Shown piece by piece: positions 52,603 through 62,357 of a DNA stretch of 64,000 nt. The DNA is from Proteromonas lacertae (taxonomy: Eukaryota > Sar > Bigyra > Opalinata > Proteromonadidae), in NCBI GenBank assembly GCA_002245135.1, contig NGBS01001168.1, positions 124,001-188,000 on the forward strand, in the 5' to 3' direction. Below the pieces are notes generated by a model that saw only the letters and a program-made list of their open reading frames with translations, made no database searches and had not been told where the DNA came from. Each line of letters starts with the position of its first letter. Position 1 is the first letter of the stretch. The position numbers and the translations under genes were made by a program.

Positions 52603-55600
52603 GGAATATACAACTGATCATTCCAAATTAACAGGATCTACAACATATACAACAAATGCATTTAATATAGATGTTGATTATGGTCATGGTGGTTTTGTAT
52701 TTTATTTGCCAGGAAGTGATAAAAACAAAGCTGTAGAAATATTAGAAGAAATGCAAGATGAAGGATATATTGATAAGCAAACAAGAGCAATGGCATTCTC
52801 TATACTTTATTATAATAAACATGCAAATCTATTCTCTACATTAAGAATTGTATTTGAGTTTTTTGGTACTGATTATATTGAAAAGACTGCTTTTATTCAA
52901 ACATTTGAGTTATTAACAGATCTTTCAACATCTCAATCTGTGGTGAGAAATGGTTTGATTATAGTAATAGGGCTTTTTACAGTCTATTTCTTATATCAAG
53001 AATATATAAATATAAGAACTCAAAGATGGAAATATATCACATTTTGGAATGCAATTGTTTTTACTCAATTTATATTAATTATTGTTTATATTTGTATGTT
53101 CATAGCATACAGTGTAAGAAGTGTAAAAACAAAAGATGATTTATTTGAATGTTATAATACAGGAAATAATCAAAACTGTTTTGTTGATATATTTGATACT
53201 TTTATATTCTTCAATCATTATAATAATGTAGCTGCATTTGTTAGTTTTGTTACATTCATTAAAGTATATTTATATTTATTATATTCATTTTGAATAGATA
53301 TTCAAATACTTAAGATTCAATGATAAATTGAATATGTTATGGAATACTCTAAGTTTAGCTATTCCAGATTTAGTCGCATTTGCATTATTGTTCTTGACCG
53401 TGTTTATTGGTTATTCGTTGTTAGGTTTAATTGCATTTGGACCAAATGTAAGGTCATTTCATAATTTTATGACTTCTGTATGGACTTGTTATGGTTACTT
53501 AGTTGGTGGAGGTAATGAAGAAGAATTAGTATATGTTCAACCAACTGTAGCTACAATATTTTATATTACATTCATTCTATTTGTTGTTCTTATTTTGATT
53601 AATATGTTTATTGCTATTATCAGTCAGTATTATGCTTTGGAAAAAGAAAACACAGAAAAGAGAAGTAAAAAGAAAGATAATTCTGATTATACAGTAGAAT
53701 TTGATCTTTATAAACAATTGAAAAGATTTTTCAAAGGTTTAAGACCAAAGCTTCAAATAACAGTAGAAGGAGATGAATTAGATGAATATCAACAGACGAT
53801 GTATCTTCAGAAAGGAAATACTGTAATTGTTATGGATTGTGATTATATTCAAGCAGAAAGAGCAAGATTACGTAAGTTATTTCAAGGTGCAGCTCATGTT
53901 ATAATGATCTGTTCAAGATTCTGGAGATTAGCTGGAGGTTCTCAATTTGATTTTATTGGTGGGACAGAATATGTGCCTCCAAAAGTAACTCCACAAAAGT
54001 ATCAAATATTGTATCTACAATCGATGAGTATTAGTTCGTTGAATTTATTACAATCTGTTAAAAAGGGTAGTAAAATAGTATTAAATGATGAATCATTTAG
54101 TAGTGATAAAGTTATATTGGAGTGTATCAATACTCCTCCTTTATTCTTTCAATATCATTATTATATTGGCTCAGGAATGCATGCTAAGAAATATAAGATT
54201 ATACAAGGTGGAAGTGTATTTCATAATCAAGAAGTTAGATTTCCATTCTATACATATATATTACAAATATTTTATGCAATTATGACATACTTCAAAACAT
54301 CCTATCAGAATTATTTAGATCAGAAATATGTTCATTTAGATTGGAAGAGTTTCTTATTATTAAGTCAAGAAGAAATAAGAGAAGTATTAATTAAATTATT
54401 GAAAATGGGTAAAACAAAAGTAAGATTTGATGAATTGATAAAACATATTAGAATTGTAGCTGCAAAGAAGCTGATTAGAATGGGAGTTGAGAATTTAAAT
54501 GAAAGAGTTGATTTAATTGTAGCATCACTAATGTTTAAACATTTCCCACAATTATCTGAGATTACTAAAGCAGAAGCTGGTAGACAGTATATTCATTATA
54601 TATTTTTATCCTATTTTTTTTAATAGTTATGTTCCTGATCCAGTAGATACTTCAAAGATAGAATTACCTCCAAAGGTGTTGAAGTTATGTGATATTATAG
54701 CAGCCAATGATCATGAAGTATGGTCTCAATCAAGAATAGCTGAAGGTTGGACTTATGGACCTGAATTAGATTCAGCTGAAAAAGAAAACCCTGATTTAGT
54801 TCCATATGATGAATTAGATGAAAGTGAAAAGGAATATAATAGAAGTAGTGCTGAACAGATTATTAAGATGATTTTATATTTAGGATATGGTATTTATAAA
54901 GAACCAAATTTAAGATGTATTAATTGGACTTATACAAAGAGGCAATGTTTCTCTCCCAATACTTATACACCAAATCCTTTCCCTACTTCATCGATTAAAT
55001 TAGTACCAACAATGTTAGATTTAGCCGATTTAATAGCAGAGAATAATCATGATGTTTGGGCAAAAGCCAAAATAAAGAATGGATGGAGATATAGTCCACT
55101 TAGAAACGATGAGAATAAACAACATAATTTATTAGTTCCATATTTATTCTTAAGTGAACCTGAGAAGAAATATGATAGAGAAGCTGCAATAGAAACATTG
55201 AAATTGATGGTAGGTTTAGGTTTTAGATTTAAGATTGGTGTTTCTGCATTAGATGATAGTATATATATTATATTATATTATATTTTAGAGGATGATGAAG
55301 ATGATATTGTATTAATAACAAGGCAGTCAATGGCATTTACTCCAACTCCAAAAGTACAAACACAAAAATCAGTTCCAGTATTACAATCAGTAGCAGAAGA
55401 ACCAGTAACAGAAGAAGATGTAGTTCCAGAAATGAAAACACCTCCAAAAAGATCTAGAAATGGTAGTATGACCAAACCATCAACAGTGTTATTAGATTCA
55501 CCTACACATTCTGCATTAAATGATGCGGTAATGAATAATGCACAATTACAACGTCAAGATTTAATCACATCAATTCCAGAAGAATTAGAAGAAGGAAATT

Positions 55601-56715
55601 CTTTAGGTAATTTAATGAAAATGCCATCTCCATTTACAGATTTAAATAAAAAGGGATTGAATAATCAATCTACAGCACCTGTTAAACCAGTTTTAATTAC
55701 CCCAACATCAAATAAAGCATCACCAATATTACCACCAAGTGAGCCAAGATTCTCCAAAACTCCATCTCCAAATTCTACCTCATCCACTCCATCTCCTTTA
55801 AAACCACCTTTATTGAAATCAGCTACTGCTGCTCCTACATTAAAACCAACACTTTTAGCTGCTCCAAAACCTGTTTTAATATCAGCAACTAAAGAGACTG
55901 AATCTGTAAGACCAGCTACAACAACATCAGCTACAACAGTTTCAAAACCAACATCAACTGCTGAGCCTACAAAGCCAGTTTTACAAACAACAGCAAAACC
56001 AACTACAGCTACTACATCAGCAACTACAACACCATCAAAGCCTGTGTTACAGACTTCTGCAGCTTCAACAACACCAGCTAAACCAGTATTGCAAGCATCA
56101 ACAAAACCTGCAGCAACAACAACATCTACACCTGCAAAACCTACAACTACATCAACTACAGCTAAACCAACAGCAACATCATCATCAACAACAACATCAA
56201 CTGATAAACCATCATCAACTACTACTTCAACACCTGCTAAACCTGTGTTACAAACAGCTACAAAGCCAACAGCTACTACTACTACTACTCCTTCTAAACC
56301 ACAAACTACAGCAACAACTACTTCATCTACAACAAGTGCAAAACCAGCAACTACATCAGCATCATCATCATCTACATCACCTTCAAAACCAGTTTTACAA
56401 ACTGCAAAAACAACCACAACTACAACAACAAGTAATAGTTCAACTCCAGCTAAACCTGCTAAACAGACAACTCCACCAAAATGCCCAACTACTTCATCTT
56501 CCACTACACTCCCCAAAGTTTCATCTCATAAATCCTTAGAAACCGGAAGAAAAGGAAGTGCAAGTTCAGCTACATCTGTAAAAAGTACAACAAGTCATTC
56601 AAGCTCAGGAGGACATTCAAGTTCAGGAGGAAGTGTTTCTTCTCAAAGAATAGCTCATACATTACCAAGGACATCTACAAATAGTAGACCTAGTGGTAAA
56701 ACAACTAAATCATAA
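51658..56715 (+). CDS. Polycystin-2-like channel fused to two RyR repeats and an S/T/P-rich tail
   Basis: The start is MKGRKLSQSLERSAL. Eight introns of 27-60 bp give about 1,580 residues. TM1 (FYCNLFLYLIYLILIFVSLF, one exon at about 52111-52150) leads to the large polycystin (TOP) domain: MWFWINQTMVPGLY, EVRQMRVKKESC, GGFVFYLPGSDKNKA, YIDKQTRAMAFSILYYNKHA. S2-S6 follow, with KIFKYLRFNDKLNMLWN, a pore turn ending YLVGGGNEEE, and LFVVLILINMFIAIISQYYA. After a helical stretch come two RyR repeats (DHEVWSQSRIAEGWTYGPEL and NHDVWAKAKIKNGWRYSPLR). The tail is about 450 residues of T, P, A, S and K. Polycystins are cation channels of cilia and ER. RyR repeats belong to ryanodine receptors, where they carry phosphorylation sites. 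Confidence 0.88.
51705..51734 (+). other. 30-bp stop-free intron, length a multiple of three
   Basis: GTATTTAATATC...GCATTTAG fits the local intron pattern, but it can also be translated in frame (YLISKYTAFR) without a stop. A second case, 55259-55288, lies in the same gene. Either may be retained without breaking the protein, so the protein sequence at these two places is uncertain. Confidence 0.55.
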
Positions 56716-56908
56716 TAAAATTATTTCATAAATTATATTATATTTCTGTAAAATGTGTTTTTGAAATGTAAATATAGTTAAGTTTGAGAAAAGCTTGATA
56801 TTTTAAAACTTTTAGAAAGAGCTAATACATCATTTTCTTTTGATTTTATTGTTAATAACTGAAATATTTATTATATAAACCATATTGCAAATTGAAGTTA
56901 ATCAAATT

Positions 56909-58165
56909 ATGGAGGCAGTGTTAAGTGAGTCTGATAATCAAATAATAAGTCTTCCTTCTGATTCTTCCCTCTCAGACATTGATTTAGTGAACAGTTCTTT
57001 AAAAAAGTACAACAATACGCCGTTTGAAGATTTATTAGATCCTTTAACACAAAATTCAACAAACAAATATTCAGAACATATGCTGTGTAGTATAGAAAAC
57101 CTGTGTGATAGAGATGAATATCTGTTAGCTTCTAGTCTAGAGAATATGAGTATATCAGAAAAAGAGTCATCGACTTATGGTAGTTTTAAAGAAAAAGACA
57201 GATCAAATCATAATAGAGAATACATTGTTAACAATAATGTCATTGATAAACACACAAATTTTACATTTAACAAACCTAATCATAATAATAATAATTGTAA
57301 AATTCCTATGGAAGTTGATTCTAAATTCGTTCCTATTATACCTCATTCTCCTGTATCTTTATCTCCTATTCCTGCTCCAGTTGCAAGTGCTATTCCTACC
57401 CTTTCACTTCCTCATACTCTTCAACAACAATCTTTTCCATCATTAACTATTAATCTAATACCAGAAGCGGATAATAATAAGACAAAGAGAGGTAAAGGAA
57501 GACCAAGGAAATCAAAAGACAATAATATCGTCCCATCTATATCACCATCCTCATCAGAATGTAATAATAATAATAATAATAAAGTGAAAAGGAAGAAAGG
57601 AAGACCACGAAGAACAATAGATAATAATAATAGTGATTCACATATGCGTGTTTCTATAGAAGAACCACCACCTATGCATGTTAGTAAAAAGTGTGGTATA
57701 GATCTGTCTGATGAAATTAAAGAATGGTTTGAAGACGTATGTTCAAAGAAAACGGAGAAAAAGAATTTACCAATTCCAAATGATGTAATAAATAAATTCA
57801 AAATGATAAAAGACGAAATTGAAATTTGTGAATTTTGTAAAAAAAATAAAAGAAAAAGAAAATTGGATTGTTTTTTATATAATGGAAAATATATTTGTTT
57901 TGATTGTGCTGGTGATTTTGTTAAAAAGGAAGAAGTGAATAAATTACAACATTGGGAAAGTGAAGTGAAAGATGGAAAAGGATTGTGTTGTCAGAGGTTG
58001 AATCATTGGTATCCAGTTCATGATTATGTAGAATTAAAGAACTGTGATGATGATGGCAGACCTGTGAGAGGTGAAGCATATAAATCATCTCAGCAATGTA
58101 TATTTTGTAGAAATTTTAAGAAGTATGAATATAGAAGAAATAAAAAAAACTTAGAGTGTAAATAA
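56909..58165 (+). CDS. Cysteine-rich family protein with two AT-hooks
   Basis: I use the ATG at 56909 (MEAVLSESDNQIISLPSD), as no upstream ATG is in frame. The first half is polar and serine-rich, like its relatives. Two AT-hook motifs follow, KRGKGRPRKSKD and KRKKGRPRRTID, each with the GRP core that binds the minor groove of AT-rich DNA. The C-terminal cysteine domain reads CEFCKKNKRKRKLDCF, YICFDCAGD, LQHWESE, GLCCQRLNHWYPVHDY and QCIFCRNFKKYEYRRNKK. This member gives direct evidence that at least part of the family binds DNA. An AAGCTTGAT element lies near 56792, where relatives have ATG in place of ATA. Confidence 0.82.
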   Translation: MEAVLSESDNQIISLPSDSSLSDIDLVNSSLKKYNNTPFEDLLDPLTQNSTNKYSEHMLCSIENLCDRDEYLLASSLENMSISEKESSTYGSFKEKDRSNHNREYIVNNNVIDKHTNFTFNKPNHNNNNCKIPMEVDSKFVPIIPHSPVSLSPIPAPVASAIPTLSLPHTLQQQSFPSLTINLIPEADNNKTKRGKGRPRKSKDNNIVPSISPSSSECNNNNNNKVKRKKGRPRRTIDNNNSDSHMRVSIEEPPPMHVSKKCGIDLSDEIKEWFEDVCSKKTEKKNLPIPNDVINKFKMIKDEIEICEFCKKNKRKRKLDCFLYNGKYICFDCAGDFVKKEEVNKLQHWESEVKDGKGLCCQRLNHWYPVHDYVELKNCDDDGRPVRGEAYKSSQQCIFCRNFKKYEYRRNKKNLECK

Positions 58166-58270
58166 TTAAAAAATAATATAATGTTATATATTATGTTAAT
58201 GTTTATATATCTTCTTTTACATAAAAATATGATCAAGCCAATTTTCGAGCTTCTCTGTTTTTTGTTTTAA

Positions 58271-59622
58271 ATGAGTAACAAAGATGGTTTGAATAACTCT
58301 GATGGTATTTATTCTGGGTTATCAAATCTGTACGACTCAAATGAAACAAAAATACCTATTACATATTCCAATTTTACAAATGTACAGAATTCCAATGATA
58401 CTACGCATGAAATGCATGGTGATAGAGATATTGATAGAAGTGTAAGAGTAAGAAGTGGAAGTGACAATATTGACAATAAAATGAGTCATTTAAATATTTC
58501 TGAAGCAAACCGTTTATATGGTAGTTTAAATCCACATGAATATGATTTACCAGTGTCTGATAGTATTGAATATATGCCACCTTTGCCCTTAGATAATAGT
58601 GAGATGCAATCTAGTCTATCTGATTCATTTCCAGGCTCAATGTCATCATCACTTCCACAAAATGATTATAATGTAATACCACAACCACTACAACAATCCC
58701 AACCACCATCACGCCTATTAGAATCAGATAATTCATTAAATGCATTGTATGATTCATTAAACATGGAAGAATCAGCATCACCAGCCAAATATCTTGGTCC
58801 AACAACAACAACAACAACAACAACAAACATATGTGAATAATCCAAATACTTTCATTTATCAACCAATAACATCAATGAACGAACCTCCATCACCACTTTC
58901 ACCACCACTTCAAACAACAACAACCACAACAAATAGATCACCATCATTATCACCACCAGAAATACCTCCACGAAGAACTAGATCAAAACAAACACCACAA
59001 CTATTACCTGAAATTCCATTACCACCATCTTGTGAAGATATTAATTTATCTGATTATAATTTAGAGGGTAATATATTTACAAAAGAGGATGTATATGAAT
59101 ATATTAAACAAGCGAAAGAAACTGTTGTATGTAATGTATGTAGAAAAGTAATAAAAAAACTACACTCATTTGGAAAACCTAAAGATTGTGTTTATTATTG
59201 TGTGCCATGTTCAATTAATGCAATAAAAGATGATAAAAAAGTAAGAGAAAATGATTGGGAATATAGTGAAAAACCTAGTAGGAGTATTGGTAGGAATAAA
59301 AAAGGAGGTGATAGTGAACCACCACCACCTGGTTTTAGATTATGTAAAAGAATGAAACATTATAAGCCAAATTGGTCATTTATAGAAAGAAATAGACAAA
59401 AAGGTAAAGATAAGAATAAAGTTCGAAAAAATAAATTTGCATTAAAACCGGAAAAACAATGTTCATATTGTAGAAATTTCAAGAAGAGACAGAATATGAA
59501 GAAAAAGATGAAAGATCTTCATGAAAGTTTCGAAAAAGTGACAAAAGACTATTATGATGAAGAAGATAATATATATCAAGAAGATGATGAAGAAAAAGAT
59601 ACCTATCCAGAAGGTGAAGAAG

Positions 59623-59654
<32 letters not shown>

Positions 59655-59699
59655 GATGAAGAAGAAAGTGATGATGAAAAAGAAGATTATGATGAATAG
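58271..59699 (+). CDS. Cysteine-rich family protein, +1 frameshift at a CAA run
   Basis: Start MSNKDGLNNSDGIYSGLSNL. The first frame ends just after a CAA repeat (58797-58838); the second frame, shifted +1, reads polyQ and continues to the full cysteine domain: CNVCRKVIKKLHSF, YCVPCSINA, WEYSEKP, FRLCKRMKHYKPNWSFIERN and QCSYCRNFKKRQNMKKK. It closes with a long E/D-rich tail. Reading CAA as polyQ suggests that the shift lies at or before the repeat. A proline-rich linker (SPPEIPPRRTRSKQTPQ) and SCEDINLSDYNLEGNIF precede the domain; the latter is shared with the next gene. Possible reasons are repeat-length slippage, an assembly error, or a real frameshift signal. Confidence 0.7.
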
Positions 59700-59833
59700 A
59701 TTTAATTATTATTTTTTATTATATTATTACTGTTGGTGGTTGTTTATTTAACTTAAATAAGCAATAAGATGAAAATGAGATAAAATATTATCAAGCCAAA
59801 ATCAAGCTTTTCAATTTTCTTTTTAAAATTTAA

Positions 59834-61045
59834 ATGAGTGGCAATGGAGGTTCAAATGATTCTGATGATATTTGCTCATCCCTAACTGATCTATTTATTT
59901 CGAATGGAAGGAATATAGCCGATAGTTCATCTTCTGCAACATATATTGACAGTTCATGTGAAATCAATTGTGGCGTAAGTGATTGTCATTTGTATAAAAG
60001 TAGAAGCTATAAAAAAGATAATGATGCTATTTTTAGTAGTGTACCAAATAATATTTGTTTGTCGTGCCCTTATAAAAATGAAACTGATAAAATGAATGAG
60101 AGTAATATGCCACCACTATCTGAAAGTATTGGTAATATTAACTGTGATATAAATCTATATCCATCATTACCAATAAGCACTAGTTATGATTATTTAATTC
60201 CGTTACCTAAAGAAAGTTATGAAATAGATGATATACCAGAAGAAATTCATTCACAACAAGTATTTAATACAAAACAACCATCTGTTATTGTTGAGCAGAA
60301 TAGATATGATATAAAAACAATCTATCCAACCTCTTCTATTCCACAACAACAACAACAACAACCATCTTCACAACAAGTCATTAATTCAAAAGGAGAAGAA
60401 TATTCATTCACCAAAATATATGAACAACAATCTGATATTATTCCGCGTACTCCACAGATATATGCCTATACTTATGAATAATCAACCATCACCATTCTCA
60501 CAACCATCACCTTTAATGAATAAATCAAATCTCACTCCTAGATCATTAACTGAAATACCATTACCAGATAGTTATGAAGATATTAATTTATCTGATTATA
60601 ATTTGGATGGTAATATATTTACAAAAGAAGAAGTATATGAATATATTAAACAATCTAAAGAGGTAGTAGAATGTAATATATGTAAAACAATAATAAAGAA
60701 GATTTACTCATTTGGTAAACCATCAGAGAATCTCTATGTTTGTTTAGAATGTTCAAATTATTTAAAAGATGTTAAAGAATACGATTGGGAAGAAAGTATA
60801 AAGGGGAAGAGTAGTGATAAGGGTAAAATTATAAACAGCATAACTACACCAAATATTCGTTTCAAAAGATGTAGTAGAAAAGCTCATTTTGAAACCGATT
60901 TATGTCATATTTAGAAAGAGATAAACAGAAAGGCAAAAATAAGAATGATGTTTGTAAGAATGAATATGCATTAAAAGGGGAAAAGCAATGTCTATATTGT
61001 AGAAATTTCAAGAAAAGATTCACTATGAAAAAAATAATGAAATAA
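59834..61045 (+). pseudogene. Cysteine-rich family protein with two frameshifts
   Basis: Start MSGNGGSNDSDDICSSLTDL. It is the closest relative of the gene before it: both contain EDINLSDYNLxGNIFTKExV and the same domain order. A +1 shift somewhere in 60420-60481 joins the polyQ-containing first part to NNQPSPFSQPSP. At about 60899 a -1 shift breaks AHFETDL from SYLERDKQKGKNKND. The tryptophan of the usual WSF motif is lost there, as if one G of TGG were deleted. The last cysteine pair (CLYCRNFKKRF) lies beyond this break. Taken at face value the copy is not functional. Confidence 0.65.
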
Positions 61046-61135
61046 AGATAAGAATTACTTTATTTTGATAATTATTATATTGTAATGTTAAGTAGATGAT
61101 TGTATGTAGAAATTGTGTAAAAATTTTGTTTATTG

Positions 61136-61153
61136 TCAAGCTTAAGTTTGATG
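61136..61153 (+). promoter_or_regulatory. TCAAGCTTAAGTTTGATG element at the start codon
   Basis: This near-palindrome differs by one base from the perfect palindrome at 31251-31268 and sits in the same place relative to ATG. The two genes it precedes are family members some 30 kb apart. Confidence 0.5.
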
Positions 61154-62185
61154 TTTTTAAATAATTTTTTAGAAGATCAAATTACTTATGTATATGTTGA
61201 TTCACCATTTGCAGATATTTTACCTGATTTAGATGCAAGTAGCGATGCAAATAATTTTCAATATAGCCATACTCCACTATTTGTAGATTCAGGTAAGATA
61301 CTTCCTGATGATTCATCCAATAGTTATAATTCATTTATACAAAAAGATAGAAGCAAGAAGGATGAATTAAAGAATCCATTTGACGAATGTGAAAGTTTAT
61401 CCGAGAGACTTGATTCAATCAGTTTAAAATATGATTGTATTTCATCTGGTTTACCTAATGAACACTCTTTAGAGAATAACAGTTTTGTACTAGATCCAAA
61501 ATCCGAATCTTTGAGTAGTTCAGTAGAACATGATATAAACCAACCACCATCATTACCATTATTATCAATTGATGTATCTCCACAACCTCTATCTATTTTT
61601 GACACTTCAAAAATCTCAGGAAGTATTAAAAATGAAAAATATTCATCTTTATCATGTTTATCAGATCCAAAAACTATATTGCTACAAATATACAATTCAG
61701 TATCTGTTTCAGATCAGCTTTCTGACACTTTAGATCCTCTAAAGTATGGACTAGAAGCTGATTTTGATAAAAATGCATTGAGAAGCTATCTTGTAAATGA
61801 ATATAGAAAAGTGAAATGTGGTGAATGTAATGAAGATAAATACTTGTATAATTGTTTTTGTGATAAAAAGGAGAATATATTTTTATGTGTAGAATGTGCA
61901 GCTAATAAGAATGGTGAAGACTTAGTAGGATTATCATGGGAAGAAGAAGAAATAGGTATTATTGAAGGTTTTTGTAAATGCAAAAGATTAGCTCATTATA
62001 AACCAATATGGTCATTCTTATCAAGAGATAAACAGACAGGTAAAGGTAAAAAGAATAAACCATTTAATGAGAATGCATTAAAAATAAAGCAGCTATGTTT
62101 TTATTGTAGAAACTACAAGAGATATGAATATCTTAAGGGGAAAAGAATAAAAGGTAAAAAGGAGAAGAAATCAACAACTAAGTAA
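61151..62185 (+). CDS. Cysteine-rich family protein, intact copy
   Basis: Start at the ATG in the TCAAGCTTAAGTTTGATG element (MFLNNFLEDQITYVYVDS). The N-terminal half shares short blocks with the copies at 30206 and 31486 (KNPFDECESLSERLDSISLK, KYSSLSCLSDPKTILLQIYN, LDPLKYGLEADFDKNALRSY). These blocks are conserved while the rest drifts, so they may bind a partner. The cysteine domain is CGECNEDKYLYNCF, FLCVECAAN, LSWEEEE, GFCKCKRLAHYKPIWSFLSR and LCFYCRNYKRYEYLKGK, with a basic tail (RIKGKKEKKSTTK). It is the best reference for this subgroup; no break is seen. Function unknown; a nuclear role is guessed from the AT-hook relative. Confidence 0.8.
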   Translation: MFLNNFLEDQITYVYVDSPFADILPDLDASSDANNFQYSHTPLFVDSGKILPDDSSNSYNSFIQKDRSKKDELKNPFDECESLSERLDSISLKYDCISSGLPNEHSLENNSFVLDPKSESLSSSVEHDINQPPSLPLLSIDVSPQPLSIFDTSKISGSIKNEKYSSLSCLSDPKTILLQIYNSVSVSDQLSDTLDPLKYGLEADFDKNALRSYLVNEYRKVKCGECNEDKYLYNCFCDKKENIFLCVECAANKNGEDLVGLSWEEEEIGIIEGFCKCKRLAHYKPIWSFLSRDKQTGKGKKNKPFNENALKIKQLCFYCRNYKRYEYLKGKRIKGKKEKKSTTK

Positions 62186-62304
62186 TTCAGAATAATATAT
62201 TATTGATTATAGATTATGCTTTTGTGGTTTTTGTTATAAACCATTAAATATTATATTTTTTGTTTATTCTTTGATTGATTAGCTCATTTTAGAGTTCTAA
62301 AAAA

Positions 62305-62315
62305 CTAGTCGTTTT
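62305..62315 (+). promoter_or_regulatory. CTAGTCGTTTT element
   Basis: An identical 11-mer occurs at 25226-25236 by the Hsp70 start, with related AGTCGTTA at 63801 and TTGTCGTTTTT at 2714. All lie within about 15-55 bp of a start codon, here 43 bp upstream. Confidence 0.4.
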
Positions 62316-62357
62316 TTATATTAAAAAAGAATTATAAATTTATTGGTAGAGAATAGA

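Noticed and set aside
55665-56516. Long minus-strand open frame opposite the T/P/A-rich tail of the channel
   Set aside because: It is the mirror of a low-complexity coding tract, valine-rich with no family features.
13587-60481. Reassigned stop codons or a non-standard genetic code
   Set aside because: Recognised proteins end at TAA, TAG and TGA where their families end, and inner stops disappear with introns or single-base shifts.
58271-60481. A conserved programmed +1 frameshift at GAATAATC in two neighbouring paralogues
   Set aside because: In the 58271 gene the CAA repeat is better read as polyQ, which puts the shift before the stop; the positions are then not the same. Kept only as an open alternative.
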